Below, piece after piece: positions 1 to 7,792 of a DNA stretch of 64,000 nt. The stretch lies in assembly GCA_022844345.1 (NCBI GenBank), contig JALHLU010000001.1, positions 1-64,000 on the forward strand. The letters run 5' to 3'. The notes beneath the pieces are model-generated. The model saw only the letters and a list, made by a program, of their open reading frames with translations, made no database searches and was not told the origin of the DNA. Position numbers and translations under genes: made by a program. This DNA is from Hyphomonadaceae bacterium. Its GTDB lineage: Bacteria > Pseudomonadota > Alphaproteobacteria > Caulobacterales > Hyphomonadaceae. How positions within the stretch are numbered: the stretch's first letter is position 1; the number at the start of each line of letters is the position of its first letter.

Positions 1-114
1 CACGTTCCCACGCGTTACTCACCCGTCTGCCACTCCCCTTGCGGGGCGTTCGACTTGCATGTGTTAAGCCTGCCGCCAGCGTTCGTTCTGAGCCAGAATC
101 AAACTCTCAGGTTG
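1..114 (-). rRNA. rrs: 16S ribosomal RNA, 5' end only
   Basis: The complement of this stretch contains the universal bacterial 16S 5' signature: AGAGTTTGATTCTGGCTCAG lies at 107-88, followed by the GAACGCTGGCGGCAGGC block and the V1 region. Aligning that primer site to E. coli position 8 puts base 1 near 114. Only the first ~114 nt are inside the window; the rest of the rRNA operon lies to the left. The type of V1 loop and GATTCTGG fit Alphaproteobacteria. Confidence 0.97.
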
Positions 115-442
115 AGGTTCGATCCCGACGAAACCTCATCCGTAATGGACAAGGTCGCTGCAAAGCATTTGCGTATATTTGACGGGAAACCCGTTCACAT
201 AAAACCCAACTCACGTTGGGCAGTACTTGAACTGGCTTTCCTTAGATAAACGCAAACCGTCGATGTCGAATATGGGTTTCGCCCAGGCCGAAGCCCGATC
301 GAGAACCCGGCAAGCAACACCGCCGCCCGCGTTTCTCTTCCACTCACAATGTCAAACATCCCGCGAACAATGGCCTTTCGACCGGCTGTCCGCCGCATCC
401 GTACCGGCCCTTGTTGGCCGCCCCGTTTGCGTGAGGCGCGGG
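115..442 (-). other. rRNA operon leader
   Basis: This non-coding stretch lies between the rrn promoter and the 16S 5' end. On the transcribed (minus) strand it holds two clear hairpins: CCCAAC-GTGA-GTTGGG at 220-205, a 6-bp stem closed by a GNRA-type loop and followed by TTTT, and ACGGG-TTT-CCCGT at 194-182. Such leader stems usually take part in rRNA processing or antitermination; that role is inferred. I see no convincing protein gene here. Confidence 0.6.
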
Positions 443-492
443 GTATAAGCCCGAGCCCGTTTTCCCGTCAACCGACTTTTTTGAACTTTTTT
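443..492 (-). promoter_or_regulatory. rrn promoter with UP-like A-tracts
   Basis: On the minus strand there is a near-consensus sigma-70 promoter: -35 TTGACG (471-466), a 17-bp spacer and -10 TTATAC (448-443). Directly upstream are two A6 tracts (482-477 and 492-487) exactly 10 bp apart, as expected for an UP element or a phased bend. Transcription would start near 435 and run through the leader into the 16S gene. Confidence 0.8.
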
Positions 493-809
493 CAGCAATC
501 CACAGGACGCCGAAGAGGCTCACAAAAAGGACGACAGAGGCTTCTTCGGGCCCATTGCGGGGCCCGCGTCAGACCAGCTGTGGTCGGCGGGAGGGCGGTA
601 TATACGCTTGTGATCCTGGGCGTGCAAGCGGGATTTTGATCTTTTCGCGCGAATTTTCAGTTCACCGCGGAACCTCTTGGAAGGCGACACAAACGTGCCA
701 AAAGGCCCGGTTTCAAAGGCTGTTTGGGCAATTTGTGATCTATACGGGGCGGGCCTGGCGAATTCGGAAGCGGAAGCTGCGCCGCCCGGACGAGGCGAGT
801 CGACCCTTG

Positions 810-1346
810 ATGTGCCCTCCCCTTCTGCATCTGCGGCTTGCGTTGGTCGCCAGGAATGTCTGGAATCGATTCCGGCCATGCCGGACGCCGCTGGGGACCT
901 CGACCACGATCAGACTTGCAGCTGTGCTTGTCGCCGCCTCGGCGATGTTTACGCCGGGCGCACAGGCCCTGGTGATGCTCGAAGCCGCCCAGGCCTACGT
1001 AAAGATGGCCTTGTCGGAGATTCCCGTGGGCGTTCCGGGATACGACATCAACCATCGTCCGGCCGGCTGGAACGAGATGATTCTCGACGACGAACAGGAA
1101 GTCATCGAAAAAATCAGGCTGACACCTTGCGGGGGCTATCTGCTTGCCCTCGCATGCGATCAGGACTGCAGGTCGGCCGGTTTTGAGGTGTTCGACCATC
1201 TGGGCCAGTCGGTCGGCGGGGCGCATGGGTCAACGCGCCTTGGCTTTGCGTTCAATGGCGGCGGGCTGATGCACATACGGATATGGATGCAGGCCTGCAC
1301 GCAACCACAATGCTACCTGGCCTACAGCCTGATTCAGCTGGATTAG
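810..1346 (+). CDS. Small exported protein of unknown function
   Basis: About 178 residues from the ATG used here; the reading frame is open further upstream and the true start is uncertain. An internal start just before a hydrophobic stretch (IRLAAVLVAASAMFTPGAQA, roughly residues 35-54) would turn that stretch into a signal peptide. The mature part has four to five cysteines (TPCGG, ACDQDCRS, ACTQPQCY), suggesting disulfides in the periplasm, and a Gly-rich beta-like C-terminal half. It resembles secreted C-terminal pre-peptidase-like domains in shape, but I do not recognise a family. Just downstream and convergent is a CBS-domain gene. Confidence 0.6.
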   Translation: MCPPLLHLRLALVARNVWNRFRPCRTPLGTSTTIRLAAVLVAASAMFTPGAQALVMLEAAQAYVKMALSEIPVGVPGYDINHRPAGWNEMILDDEQEVIEKIRLTPCGGYLLALACDQDCRSAGFEVFDHLGQSVGGAHGSTRLGFAFNGGGLMHIRIWMQACTQPQCYLAYSLIQLD

Positions 1347-1361
1347 CAGCGCTTCCTGCGC

Positions 1362-1790
1362 CTAGGGCGCGATGTAGGAGCGGATTGCGTTGACCTCGGC
1401 GTCGGCCTCGGCGATGCGCCATTTGACCAGATCGCCGATCGAGACAACGCCCATCAGCCGGCCGCCATCGACGACGGGAAGGTGGCGGATTCGCCGGTCG
1501 GTCATCTTGTCCATTGCCGATTCAATCGTATCGCGGGGGCGGGACGTGACGACCTGCCGGGTCATAACCTCGCCGACCGTGCAGTTGAGCGCCGCAGCGC
1601 CGATGCGGGCGAGATTCCGGATAATGTCGCGTTCGGATAGAACGCCAATAAGGCCGCCGGCCTCGTTGAGCACGACCATCGCGCCGACTCGCCTGGAATC
1701 AAGGAGTTCGGCCGCCTCCTTCAGAGTTGCCGACTCGGCCACGGCAAACACCTGGCCGCCTTTTTCCTTCAGTATCTGCTCAAGAGTCAT
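1362..1790 (-). CDS. CBS-domain pair protein
   Basis: 142 residues made almost entirely of two CBS motifs, roughly residues 8-62 and 74-130. The first carries GVLSERDIIR and the second GVVSIGDLVKW, the typical end of CBS units. Stand-alone CBS pairs bind adenine nucleotides (AMP, ATP or SAM) and act as cytoplasmic energy sensors or regulatory subunits. The ATG is preceded by a good GGGAGG ribosome site. It ends 15 bp from the convergent small exported protein, and it is not obviously in an operon. Confidence 0.85.
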   Translation of the reverse strand: MTLEQILKEKGGQVFAVAESATLKEAAELLDSRRVGAMVVLNEAGGLIGVLSERDIIRNLARIGAAALNCTVGEVMTRQVVTSRPRDTIESAMDKMTDRRIRHLPVVDGGRLMGVVSIGDLVKWRIAEADAEVNAIRSYIAP

Positions 1791-1907
1791 GCTGGCCTCC
1801 CTGACGGTCGCTGTCGTTCACAGCCCGAAGGGTGCGGCAGGCTGCCGCAGGTTGCAACCCAATACTGGCTACTAGACGAAGAAATTCATGGGGCGAGAGG
1901 GCCAGCC

Positions 1908-3137
1908 TCACGCCCGGTCCAGCGCAAAGAGGCGAGCGTCCTCCCAAGGTACGCCGCGCAGGTGAGCATCGAGCATCTCTGCCGCCATGGCGCTGAAAGT
2001 TATACCGTTTCCGCCGTATCCGAAGGCTGCGAGGCAGCGTGGCCGGCCCGGTACCGGCCCGATGAGGGGCAGGGAATCATCCGTCTGACCAAACACGCCG
2101 GACCAGGCAAAGGCCGGCTCGACGTTGGCCAGGGCTGGGCAGCGATGTCCGACTTTGGCGACGAGAGCAGCGATCTTTGCAGGGGTCAGCCCGTCATGGG
2201 CGCCGGGATCGGCGAACGCCTCGTCCTCCCCGCCAATAATGACCCGGCCGTCGGCCGTGGAGCGCATGTAGAGGTAGGGCTCGGCAGCTTCCCACACGAG
2301 CGACTCGCCCGGCCAGGCGGCGTTTGGCAGGGGATCAGTCGCCAACGCCCAGCTAGAGACCAGTTCATGGCGAGCGGCCGGCACGAAATCCGGCATCTCG
2401 TAGCCATTGGCGAGGACAAGCGTCTGTCCAAGGACGATATCGCCCTCGCGCGTTTCAACCGTCACGCCCGCCAAGGTTGTCTCGTAGGTTTCCGCCGTCG
2501 CGGGCGAGAGCACCACCGCCCCTCGCCTCTTCGCGGCCTCCAGAAGGCCAAGGGCGAGCTTCACGGGGTCTGCCTCAGCTGCGCCGTCAGACAGCAGCGC
2601 GCCCTCGCCCTGGAAGCCGATCGCCGCCAGATCGCCTTCAGAGAGGAATGAGCAGTCGATCCCTGCATGGGCGCGCACGCGCAGTTCCTCGCGCAGGTCG
2701 GCCGCATCCAGCTTGTTGCCGGCCAGATAGAGCGAGGATCGCGGGCGATGGTCACATGCGATTGCGAGTTCATTAACCACGCGGTCAATGACGGCCACTT
2801 GCTGACGGCACCGCATTGCGATCTGGGCTGCGGCCTGCAAGCCAAAACGGCCTTCCAGTTCGAGCAGGCTGGCATCCAGCTCCCACAGCAGCATGGCGGT
2901 CGAGGCGGCTGTCGAGCCCGTCGCCGGCGCGCGCCGGTCGATCAGCACCACGCGGCGACCGCTGCGCGTAAACCTTTCGGCCAAGAAGGCGCCTGTTACG
3001 CCCGCACCGACGACGACGATGTCGGTTTCCAGTTCAGCGACCGGGCGATCATACTGGCTGACCGGTTGCTCCGATGGCGGCCGCCAGACAGTCGCCCCGC
3101 TGCGCAGGCGCATGCTGCCGTCATCAAGCCTGTCCAT
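1908..3137 (-). CDS. FAD-dependent oxidoreductase (DAO family)
   Basis: 409 residues. A dinucleotide-binding GAGVTG motif lies near residue 43 (DIVVVGAGVTGAFLAERF), followed by a second FAD-binding stretch and a C-terminal GYGGNGITFSAMAA segment typical of D-amino-acid/glycine-oxidase-like DAO flavoproteins. These oxidise the C-N bond of an amine substrate with FAD; the substrate is not predictable here. The ATG at the upstream end has a weak ribosome site (CCGGG); an in-frame ATG eight codons later is an alternative. No operon partner is evident. Confidence 0.8.
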   Translation of the reverse strand: MDRLDDGSMRLRSGATVWRPPSEQPVSQYDRPVAELETDIVVVGAGVTGAFLAERFTRSGRRVVLIDRRAPATGSTAASTAMLLWELDASLLELEGRFGLQAAAQIAMRCRQQVAVIDRVVNELAIACDHRPRSSLYLAGNKLDAADLREELRVRAHAGIDCSFLSEGDLAAIGFQGEGALLSDGAAEADPVKLALGLLEAAKRRGAVVLSPATAETYETTLAGVTVETREGDIVLGQTLVLANGYEMPDFVPAARHELVSSWALATDPLPNAAWPGESLVWEAAEPYLYMRSTADGRVIIGGEDEAFADPGAHDGLTPAKIAALVAKVGHRCPALANVEPAFAWSGVFGQTDDSLPLIGPVPGRPRCLAAFGYGGNGITFSAMAAEMLDAHLRGVPWEDARLFALDRA

Positions 3138-3332
3138 CCCGGAAAATCCGCCGCTGGTGTCGCCGGATAACGCCGCAGCGCACTGATAGTTGCCGATACT
3201 CGCCCGCTGCGTGTGTCAAAGCGGAACGCCAAGGCGGCAGCCGCATTCTTCCGCGCCTGAATTGACGCGTCCGACCATCCTTTCTCGTCCCGCGCGAGCG
3301 CAGCGCCCCAATATTCAACGTACGCATGCTGC

Positions 3333-3348
3333 TGGCATGTCGGTTGCA
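3333..3348 (+). promoter_or_regulatory. Possible sigma-54 (-24/-12) promoter for hfaABD
   Basis: TGGCATG-N4-TTGCA has exactly the spacing of the RpoN consensus TGGCACG-N4-TTGC, with one mismatch. It lies 40 bp before the hfaA ATG, so a transcript would begin near 3360. No enhancer-binding-protein gene is nearby and I see no clear CtrA site (TTAA-N7-TTAA) in the 250-bp upstream region. This is a motif match only. Confidence 0.45.
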
Positions 3349-3387
3349 AACTCGTGGTCCAACTCAACCCACGGGATACATCCTGAG

Positions 3388-3870
3388 ATGTCCTTCAAGA
3401 GAAAAGGCCCCGGCGTCTTCGTTTCAGCCGCGCTAGGAGCGCTGGCCGGCGTTGTGCTCGTCGGTGGCGCGGTCGCCCTCCTCGCGCTTCCCGCCTACGC
3501 CCAGCCGCCCAGCCCGGCGGCCCAGGTCTCCGGCGAGTTCGAGCGCCCCTTTGGCTACGGCTATGGCGAAGAACAGGCCGGCTATGACGCCAACACACGC
3601 GACGCCAATGGCAACCGCGTGATCCTCGACGGCCGCATCATGACAGGGATGGACCAGTCCTCGCTCTCGACCTCTTCGGCGTCGGCCGGTTCGTGGTCGC
3701 AATCCACCGCAGGCGCAGGCTTTGGCCGCGGCATCTCGACCGGCTCAGCCGTCGGCAACCAGCTCAACGTGATCACGCAAGGCAGCTGGAACACGGTGAT
3801 CGTCGACTCGACCCAGATCAACAACGGCAACCAGACGACCGTGCTCAACGGAAAGATCGACCTTCAATGA
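3388..3870 (+). CDS. hfaA: Holdfast-anchoring protein HfaA
   Basis: 160 residues with a long N-terminal signal peptide ending near residue 38 (LLALPAYA). The C-terminal half has Asn/Gln/Ser-rich segments (VGNQLNVITQGSWNTVIV, TQINNGNQTTVLNG) that resemble curlin-type repeats. In Caulobacter, HfaA sits on the outer membrane at the stalk tip and helps anchor the adhesive holdfast. The ATG was chosen because it directly precedes the signal peptide. Its stop overlaps the hfaB start (ATGA), indicating translational coupling. Identification rests on sequence character together with the adjoining hfaB and hfaD. Confidence 0.85.
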   Translation: MSFKRKGPGVFVSAALGALAGVVLVGGAVALLALPAYAQPPSPAAQVSGEFERPFGYGYGEEQAGYDANTRDANGNRVILDGRIMTGMDQSSLSTSSASAGSWSQSTAGAGFGRGISTGSAVGNQLNVITQGSWNTVIVDSTQINNGNQTTVLNGKIDLQ

Positions 3871-4889
3871 TGATGCGCCTCAAACTTCTGGCCGTTGCCG
3901 CGAGCGCACTTGCCGTCACAGGCTGTGTCACGCCCTGGGCCAGTGAAGCCGGGCTCTATGCGACCCCGATCGGCGATGCGCCGGTCACCGCGAACCCGAC
4001 GCCCTATTCGAACGCCCTGGTCTGCATGGCCAACTACGCCACGGCGACCGGCAAGAACCGCCCGCGCATCGCAGTTGGCCGTGTGCTCGACTACACCGGC
4101 AAGGAAGACCTCGAAGGCGGCCGCAAGGTGACGCAGGGCGCCTCTCTGATGGCGATGTCGGCCTTCGCCAAGGCTGGCGCCATGCTGGTCGAGCGCTTCG
4201 ACACGTCGGTGTCCGAACTCGAGCTCAAGTATTCAAACAACCGCCTCATCGGCGCTGATCCCAGCGCTGACACGGGCCCGGCCGCTCCGGAGTTCCGCCA
4301 GATCATGGCGGGCGAGATCCCGGGCTCCGACTATTACTTCGTCGGCGGCATCACCGAACTCAATTCCAACATCCGCTCTGTCGGCGTCGACGTATTCGTC
4401 GGCGACCTGGACCCGACCGACATGAAGGGCCGCGCCGGCTTCAAGGCTTTCGTCATCAACGTCGGCGTAGACCTGCGCCTCGTCTCGACCAAGACGCTCG
4501 AAGTCGTGGATGTGATTTCCTACCAGAAACAGATCATCGGCCGCGAAGTCTCTGCCGGCATCTTCGACTTCGCCAACGGCAACATCTTCGACGTCGGCGC
4601 CGGCGAGCGTGCGATGGAACCGATCCAGCTTGCGATCCGCTCCACCATCGAGCGCGCCGTGCTGGAAATGACCGCCAATCTCTATGGCGTGCCGAACGCC
4701 GACCCCTGCGGCGCGCTTGCCGAGGAAGCCAGCGACATGTCGCTGCCGCAGTCGGTGACCGGCACGACGATCCGCCTGCCCGATGGTTCGGCGCTGACGT
4801 CCGACGGCGATGTGCGCGCTGATCCGAACCGCTGGAGCGACAAACGGGACGATGGCGTCAAGGCAGCCCTGCGCGGACGCCGCAGCTAG
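3867..4889 (+). CDS. hfaB: Holdfast-anchoring lipoprotein HfaB (CsgG family)
   Basis: 340 residues. It starts with a lipoprotein signal whose lipobox ends at Cys20 (LAVTGC), followed by a CsgG-like domain: RIAVGRVLDYTGKED, then a central region naming surface-exposed beta segments, and a C-terminal helix. CsgG proteins form nonameric outer-membrane export channels for curli subunits. HfaB is the holdfast counterpart, needed to secrete or stabilise HfaA and HfaD. The start overlaps the hfaA stop by 4 nt, and hfaD follows after 25 bp, so the three form one operon. Confidence 0.92.
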   Translation: MMMRLKLLAVAASALAVTGCVTPWASEAGLYATPIGDAPVTANPTPYSNALVCMANYATATGKNRPRIAVGRVLDYTGKEDLEGGRKVTQGASLMAMSAFAKAGAMLVERFDTSVSELELKYSNNRLIGADPSADTGPAAPEFRQIMAGEIPGSDYYFVGGITELNSNIRSVGVDVFVGDLDPTDMKGRAGFKAFVINVGVDLRLVSTKTLEVVDVISYQKQIIGREVSAGIFDFANGNIFDVGAGERAMEPIQLAIRSTIERAVLEMTANLYGVPNADPCGALAEEASDMSLPQSVTGTTIRLPDGSALTSDGDVRADPNRWSDKRDDGVKAALRGRRS

Positions 4890-4914
4890 GCCGCACGAAC
4901 AGAGGGACGACGCC

Positions 4915-6132
4915 ATGAACCTGCTCACCCGCCTTGCCGCCGCCGCTGGCCTTGCCTGTGTGCTCGCCGCCCCGGCACTCGCCCAGAACAACTCCACTGC
5001 GCTCAACGGCCAACTCAACTGGGGCGATGTCGTCGCTGACATCACGGTTGTGACCCGCAGCGGCGCGCAGAGCGCAACTGCCGCCGCCACCGCGGCCGGT
5101 AACTCTGTCTCCGGCGCCAACATGGCGGGAGCGCTGGATGCTGAATCCGATCAGACCAATTCGGGCGCAACCTTCGCCCACGCCACCCTACGGGGCGGCA
5201 ATGTGCGCGACGGCCTCGTGATGGCGACCGCGCAAGGCAATGCCGCCCAGGCGCAGACCGTTGGCGGCGATCTCAACATCGGGGCTTCCCAGACCGCGAA
5301 TGGTGGAGACGTGCTGGCCTCGGCGCGTGCGAGCATCGCCAATGGCCAGACGCTTTCGGCTGTCGCCAGCGCCGCGTCCAACAACGCCGCGCTTGCTGCT
5401 GATCATGGCGACATGAACATCGCGATGACTCAGGACGCCTCCAACTCGGCCTACGCGGCTACGGACGTTGACGCCTGCTGCGTTGGCCGCACGGTCGCGG
5501 GCGCGTCGTCGGCGATCAACGCTTATGGCTCGTCGTCGACGACCTCGACCGTGTATGCGGACTACACGCAGACCTCGACTGGCGCGCAGTCGCAGGCCGC
5601 GACCGACGTCTATCAGTATCAGGGCTATGACGTGACGGCGGCATCGACCGCCGCCGCCAACTCGGCCACCATCAACAACGAGTGGGGCTATGCCCAGCTA
5701 CGCGGCCGCCAAACATCCACCACCAGCGTTTCGGCCGATACACGCGTGACGCTCGGTTCGTGGGATGGCACGGCTGCCGTTTCAGCTTACGGCGTCGGCA
5801 ACGCAACGCTGGCGACCAATGTCGGATCCGACATGGTTCTTGATGTCACGCAGCTGAACACCGGCGGCGTCGACGCCAACGCGCAGTTCAACACCGGCAG
5901 CGGCGATGGCGGCGATGTGGTTGTCGCCTCCACCGCGATCGGCAACGCCGTCACCGGCTATGTCTGCTCGCAATGTGGGGACGCGTCCCTGACGAGCACA
6001 GTCAACCAGGTCAATGGCGGCGCCATCACCTCCACCGGGTCGATCAGCGTCAACGGCGCCGGCGCCATCTATGGCTCGGCCTCGGCCATCGGCAACTCGG
6101 CGACCTTCATCACATCGCAGCGCAATAACTGA
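4915..6132 (+). CDS. hfaD: Holdfast-anchoring protein HfaD
   Basis: 405 residues with a Sec signal peptide cleaved near residue 23 (LAAPALA). The rest is low-complexity Ala/Ser/Thr/Asn/Gln/Gly with repeating units of the kind 'ASTAxGNxxT...' and 'TQxNxGG', as in HfaD, a surface protein of the stalk tip. The ATG was chosen over upstream in-frame codons because AGAGGGA lies 8-10 nt before it and it starts the signal peptide. Two Cys pairs (DACCVG, VCSQCGDA) are notable for a repeat protein. No hfaC follows; a terminator hairpin and a convergent gene do. Confidence 0.88.
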   Translation: MNLLTRLAAAAGLACVLAAPALAQNNSTALNGQLNWGDVVADITVVTRSGAQSATAAATAAGNSVSGANMAGALDAESDQTNSGATFAHATLRGGNVRDGLVMATAQGNAAQAQTVGGDLNIGASQTANGGDVLASARASIANGQTLSAVASAASNNAALAADHGDMNIAMTQDASNSAYAATDVDACCVGRTVAGASSAINAYGSSSTTSTVYADYTQTSTGAQSQAATDVYQYQGYDVTAASTAAANSATINNEWGYAQLRGRQTSTTSVSADTRVTLGSWDGTAAVSAYGVGNATLATNVGSDMVLDVTQLNTGGVDANAQFNTGSGDGGDVVVASTAIGNAVTGYVCSQCGDASLTSTVNQVNGGAITSTGSISVNGAGAIYGSASAIGNSATFITSQRNN

Positions 6133-6193
6133 GGCGCACCAGTCAAGTTTCCCAGGGTCCACCACCTAACCCCCGGTCGCCCTGGCCCGTTCA

Positions 6194-6240
6194 GTAGAGT
6201 TAGGCCCATGACGGGGGGCAGCGTAGAGTAAGTGTAGAGT
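6194..6240. repeat. GTAGAGT direct repeats (copy 1)
   Basis: Three copies of GTAGAGT at 6194-6200, 6223-6229 and 6234-6240. The last two lie in the block GCGTAGAGTA-AGTGTAGAGT, which recurs with a 3-nt insertion at 57251-57273. In both places the block lies between convergent genes, directly before a GC-rich hairpin followed by T's. Function unknown. Confidence 0.7.
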
Positions 6241-6244
6241 AGCG

Positions 6245-6280
6245 AGCGGCGGCTTTCTCGGACGGAGAGCTGCCGCTTTT
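6245..6280 (+). terminator. Rho-independent terminator after hfaD
   Basis: Inverted repeat AGCGGCGGCTTTCTC (6245-6259) / GAGAGCTGCCGCT (6265-6277) with a 5-nt loop, followed by TTTTGCTTTTG. It would end the hfaABD transcript and, read from the other side, may also stop the convergent oxidoreductase gene. Confidence 0.75.
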
Positions 6281-6301
6281 GCTTTTGGGCGGACGAAAGC
6301 C

Positions 6302-7525
6302 TCAGTTCTCCAGCAAGAACCGCATGCCCGCATTTGCTTCGAGACGCGCTATCAGCTTGGCGCCGAGGGCGGCGCCCGGCGTCCACACGCCGCCGCCGGC
6401 TTCATCGCGGCCGACATCGCGCGCGAGGCACAGCGCGCTCTCTGCGATCATCTTGGATGTGGAGCCGTAGCCGGGATCCTTGTCGCCTTTCACGCCTGCG
6501 CGCATCACGCGGCCATCGGCAGTCTCGCCCTGGAAGCCAACATCATAGAAGCCTGTTTCGCGCTGCTCCTTCGTTGGTCCCTGCCCGGGTTTGGGCAGCA
6601 CGAAGGTGCGCAACACCGCTCGCGCGGGAGCAAAGTTGAGCAGGCCATTCAGCATGTCACCGCCGCGTTTGGCAGCCTTTGCGCGCTTCTGTCCGGCGGC
6701 GCCATCGCCCGTCAGCGTCATCTCGTCATAGACGAAGTCCGCGCCCCATTTCTGCTTCAGCAGATAGTTGGAGCGATGCACGTTCTTTGTGTTGATTGTC
6801 GCCATGATGAAGGGGGCCGCCCACTGGCCGCTGGCGTCGAGCACGACGGCCTCGCCTGATGGCTGGGCGGGGCCGGTGAAGCCGGGCGTGAGTGCGAACG
6901 GATTGGCGAGCGTCTTCAGCATGGAGGGATCGCGCTTGGAGGCTTCCAGCGTCGCCATGAGGCTGGCGACCGTGCCGCCGGAGAAGCCGCCCTTCATCTT
7001 GCGTACGCGGCCCCGTACACGCTGCAGAGGGACGCCGAGGCGACTGATTGCTTGATCCTGCAGGAAGGTCACGCCGAGGTCGAACGGGATGGAGTCGAAG
7101 CCGCAGGAGAAGACGATGCGCGCGCCAGTGGTCTTTGCCTGCGCATCGTACTTCGCGATCATCGCGGCCATCCAGGCAGGCTCGCCGCAGAGATCGACAT
7201 AGTCCGTGCCGGCCTTCACACACGCCGCCACCATGGGCTCGCCGTAAAGCTGATAGGGGCCAACCGTGGTGATGACGACTTTCGTTCGCTGCGCCATTGC
7301 ATCGAGTGAGGCGGGGTTCGACGCATCGGCGATGACGAGCGGGACCTCTGCAGGGGCGCCGATCTCGCTGCGCACGGCCTCCAGCTTGGACTTGCTGCGC
7401 CCCGCCATCGCCCATTTCACATCACCGCCAGCGCCGTACTTCGCCAGCATGTGCTCGGCCACGAGGCGGCCGGTGAAGCCGGTGGCCCCGTAGACGATGA
7501 CGTCGAACTCGCGATCTGCAGGCAA
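6302..7525 (-). CDS. Saccharopine dehydrogenase-like reductase
   Basis: 407 residues with an N-terminal Rossmann motif FDVIVYGATGFTGRLVAEHM, as in the saccharopine dehydrogenase-like family that includes mycobacterial trans-acting enoyl reductases and eukaryotic SCCPDH. Such proteins bind NAD(P)H and act on lipid or amino-acid intermediates; the substrate here is unknown. Translation appears to start at TTG: no ATG precedes the Rossmann fold, and AGGAG sits about 7 nt before the TTG. A 38-codon open frame with its own ribosome site ends one base before this TTG, suggesting coupling. Confidence 0.8.
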   Translation of the reverse strand: MPADREFDVIVYGATGFTGRLVAEHMLAKYGAGGDVKWAMAGRSKSKLEAVRSEIGAPAEVPLVIADASNPASLDAMAQRTKVVITTVGPYQLYGEPMVAACVKAGTDYVDLCGEPAWMAAMIAKYDAQAKTTGARIVFSCGFDSIPFDLGVTFLQDQAISRLGVPLQRVRGRVRKMKGGFSGGTVASLMATLEASKRDPSMLKTLANPFALTPGFTGPAQPSGEAVVLDASGQWAAPFIMATINTKNVHRSNYLLKQKWGADFVYDEMTLTGDGAAGQKRAKAAKRGGDMLNGLLNFAPARAVLRTFVLPKPGQGPTKEQRETGFYDVGFQGETADGRVMRAGVKGDKDPGYGSTSKMIAESALCLARDVGRDEAGGGVWTPGAALGAKLIARLEANAGMRFLLEN

Positions 7526-7526
7526 C

Positions 7527-7643
7527 CTACGCTCCTGTTACGGCGGGACGAGGAGCGGCAATGACCCTCGCGGAAGCCGCGCAGCGCGCGACCGCACCAA
7601 CCGCCAGCACCGCCACCATCTCAGCCGTCATCCAACTGCGCAT
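7527..7643 (-). CDS. Possible 38-aa leader or small membrane protein
   Basis: An ATG preceded by AGGAAGAG opens a 38-codon frame: MRSWMTAEMVAVLAVGAVAR, followed by an Ala/Pro-rich tail. Its TAG stop lies one base before the TTG start of the reductase gene, the layout of a coupled leader. The middle is moderately hydrophobic. I have no homology evidence; it could be noncoding. Confidence 0.35.
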   Translation of the reverse strand: MRSWMTAEMVAVLAVGAVARCAASARVIAAPRPAVTGA

Positions 7644-7792
7644 ACTCTCTTCCTACCGGTTTGTATCGGCGTAGTAGGACAGTGTCGGGCCGCAGGGCGC
7701 CTGCGGTCAATTGCCTTCGCGTCGCCCCGCGAGAAATTGCCCCCGCGGCGCCCCGCTTCCCAACGCGCCTCGTCCATGCTCATTCTCCGCCC

